Positions 59,510 through 59,936 of a DNA stretch of 59,936 bases are shown here, piece by piece. Source of the DNA: an uncultured Oscillospiraceae bacterium (GTDB lineage Bacteria; Bacillota; Clostridia; Oscillospirales; Oscillospiraceae); NCBI GenBank assembly GCA_934589155.1, contig CAKTNP010000009.1:1-59936 (forward strand). The letters run 5' to 3'. The stretch's first letter is position 1. Every line of letters begins with the position of its first letter. A program made the translations under genes and the position numbers. Under the pieces are notes generated by a model, which saw only the letters and a program-made list of their open reading frames with translations, did no database searches and was not told the origin of the DNA.

Positions 59510-59936
59510 TGGGGTTTCCAAAGGGGTGCCCCCTTTGGCACACGACTTTGCTTGCAAAGTGTAGTGTGTTATACCTGCTGGCGTGGCTGACGGGGAAAAC
59601 GGGGTGCGGTGCTTTATGCGCCCTGTTTGCTCCGTCAGGAAAACAGGCTGAATTTTTACGAATGGGAATGAGCAAAAAATCGGGCTGTTTTCAGAGAACG
59701 GCGGCAGGTATATGAAGCCCCCTTCCCTCGTCCTACGCTCCGACTTGTGGACAAAGTGTCCCGAAGTTGTGGCCACACTCCCGGAAAAATAGCAGGACAG
59801 CGGGCAACCGTCAAGGCTGAAATGAACGGGTTTACACCCGGCCTTAACCGCCGCCCGCCGTCCCGCTGAATGGGTGGACAAGGCGGCCAATCCCTCAAAG
59901 TGCTTGGCCGCTCTCTTTCTGATTTTGGAGCGTTTC
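59510..59936. other. Mobile-element-type non-coding sequence
   Basis: Open frames on the minus strand (to 59890) lack ribosome-binding sites and have biased, low-quality translations; similar stretches recur at ICE and mobilisable-element ends in Firmicutes (recalled, not searched). I see no gene here. Confidence 0.35.

Noticed and set aside
59417..59890. 157-codon open frame on the minus strand
   Set aside because: No start signal or domain; it runs through the long inverted repeat and looks like element-end sequence.

Overview
The window looks like chromosome from a GC-rich, endospore-forming Clostridia bacterium, probably a gut-type Oscillospiraceae/Ruminococcaceae relative. The reasons are a complete spoIIIA operon, a bile-salt-hydrolase-family gene, Cna-B/thioester pilin and SLH-domain surface proteins, a T-box upstream of tyrS, and conjugative-element genes of the Tn1549-like Firmicutes type. 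Nearly all genes are on the minus strand; the plus-strand exceptions are marR-degV, dapA and the chromate-transporter pair.

Region by region: (1) 1-12.1 kb is part of an integrative conjugative element (ICE), all minus strand. It has type IV secretion membrane genes at the left edge (the element continues beyond the window), a large thioester/Cna-B surface adhesin, a lipoprotein, and a string of small accessory genes (SpoVG-like, DUF3846, AbrB-like, Dam methylase, YubB-like, DUF4314). It stops just short of the 3' end of ssrA. (2) 12.1-13.8 kb holds ssrA (tmRNA), a cyclophilin and smpB. (3) 13.8-23.7 kb holds a stress-type operon (LiaF-like, DUF4097, small alarmone synthetase, HAD), a choloylglycine-hydrolase gene divergent from marR-degV, a queA-GNAT-tgt-yajC group and dapA. 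(4) 23.7-37.3 kb is tyrS with a T-box, then the conserved Clostridia block nusB-(TsaD-like)-xseA-xseB-ispA-[barnase-barstar]-[about 600-nt non-coding gap]-membrane protein-dxs-tlyA-nadK-argR-recN. The gap and the membrane protein match the genomic setting of OLE RNA and its partner OapA. (5) 37.4-42.0 kb is spoIIIAA-AH. (6) 42.1-46.5 kb is an ECF S component, FtsK/SpoIIIE and UppP. (7) 46.6-57.4 kb is a 2418-residue GH20-like SLH surface protein lying directly downstream of a compact peptide-modification cluster: anchored protein, 85-aa Cys-containing precursor-like peptide, HPr-kinase-like protein, radical SAM enzyme. (8) 57.6-58.8 kb is a chromate transporter pair. (9) 59.0-59.9 kb is mobile-element debris: a 5'-truncated IS200-type transposase and a long inverted repeat.

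The two most interesting items are the OLE RNA locus, which in this genome has a barnase/barstar pair inserted beside it, and the radical SAM plus HPr-kinase-like peptide cluster, whose precursor ends in serine. All family assignments come from reading motifs and gene order by eye; no database search was run.
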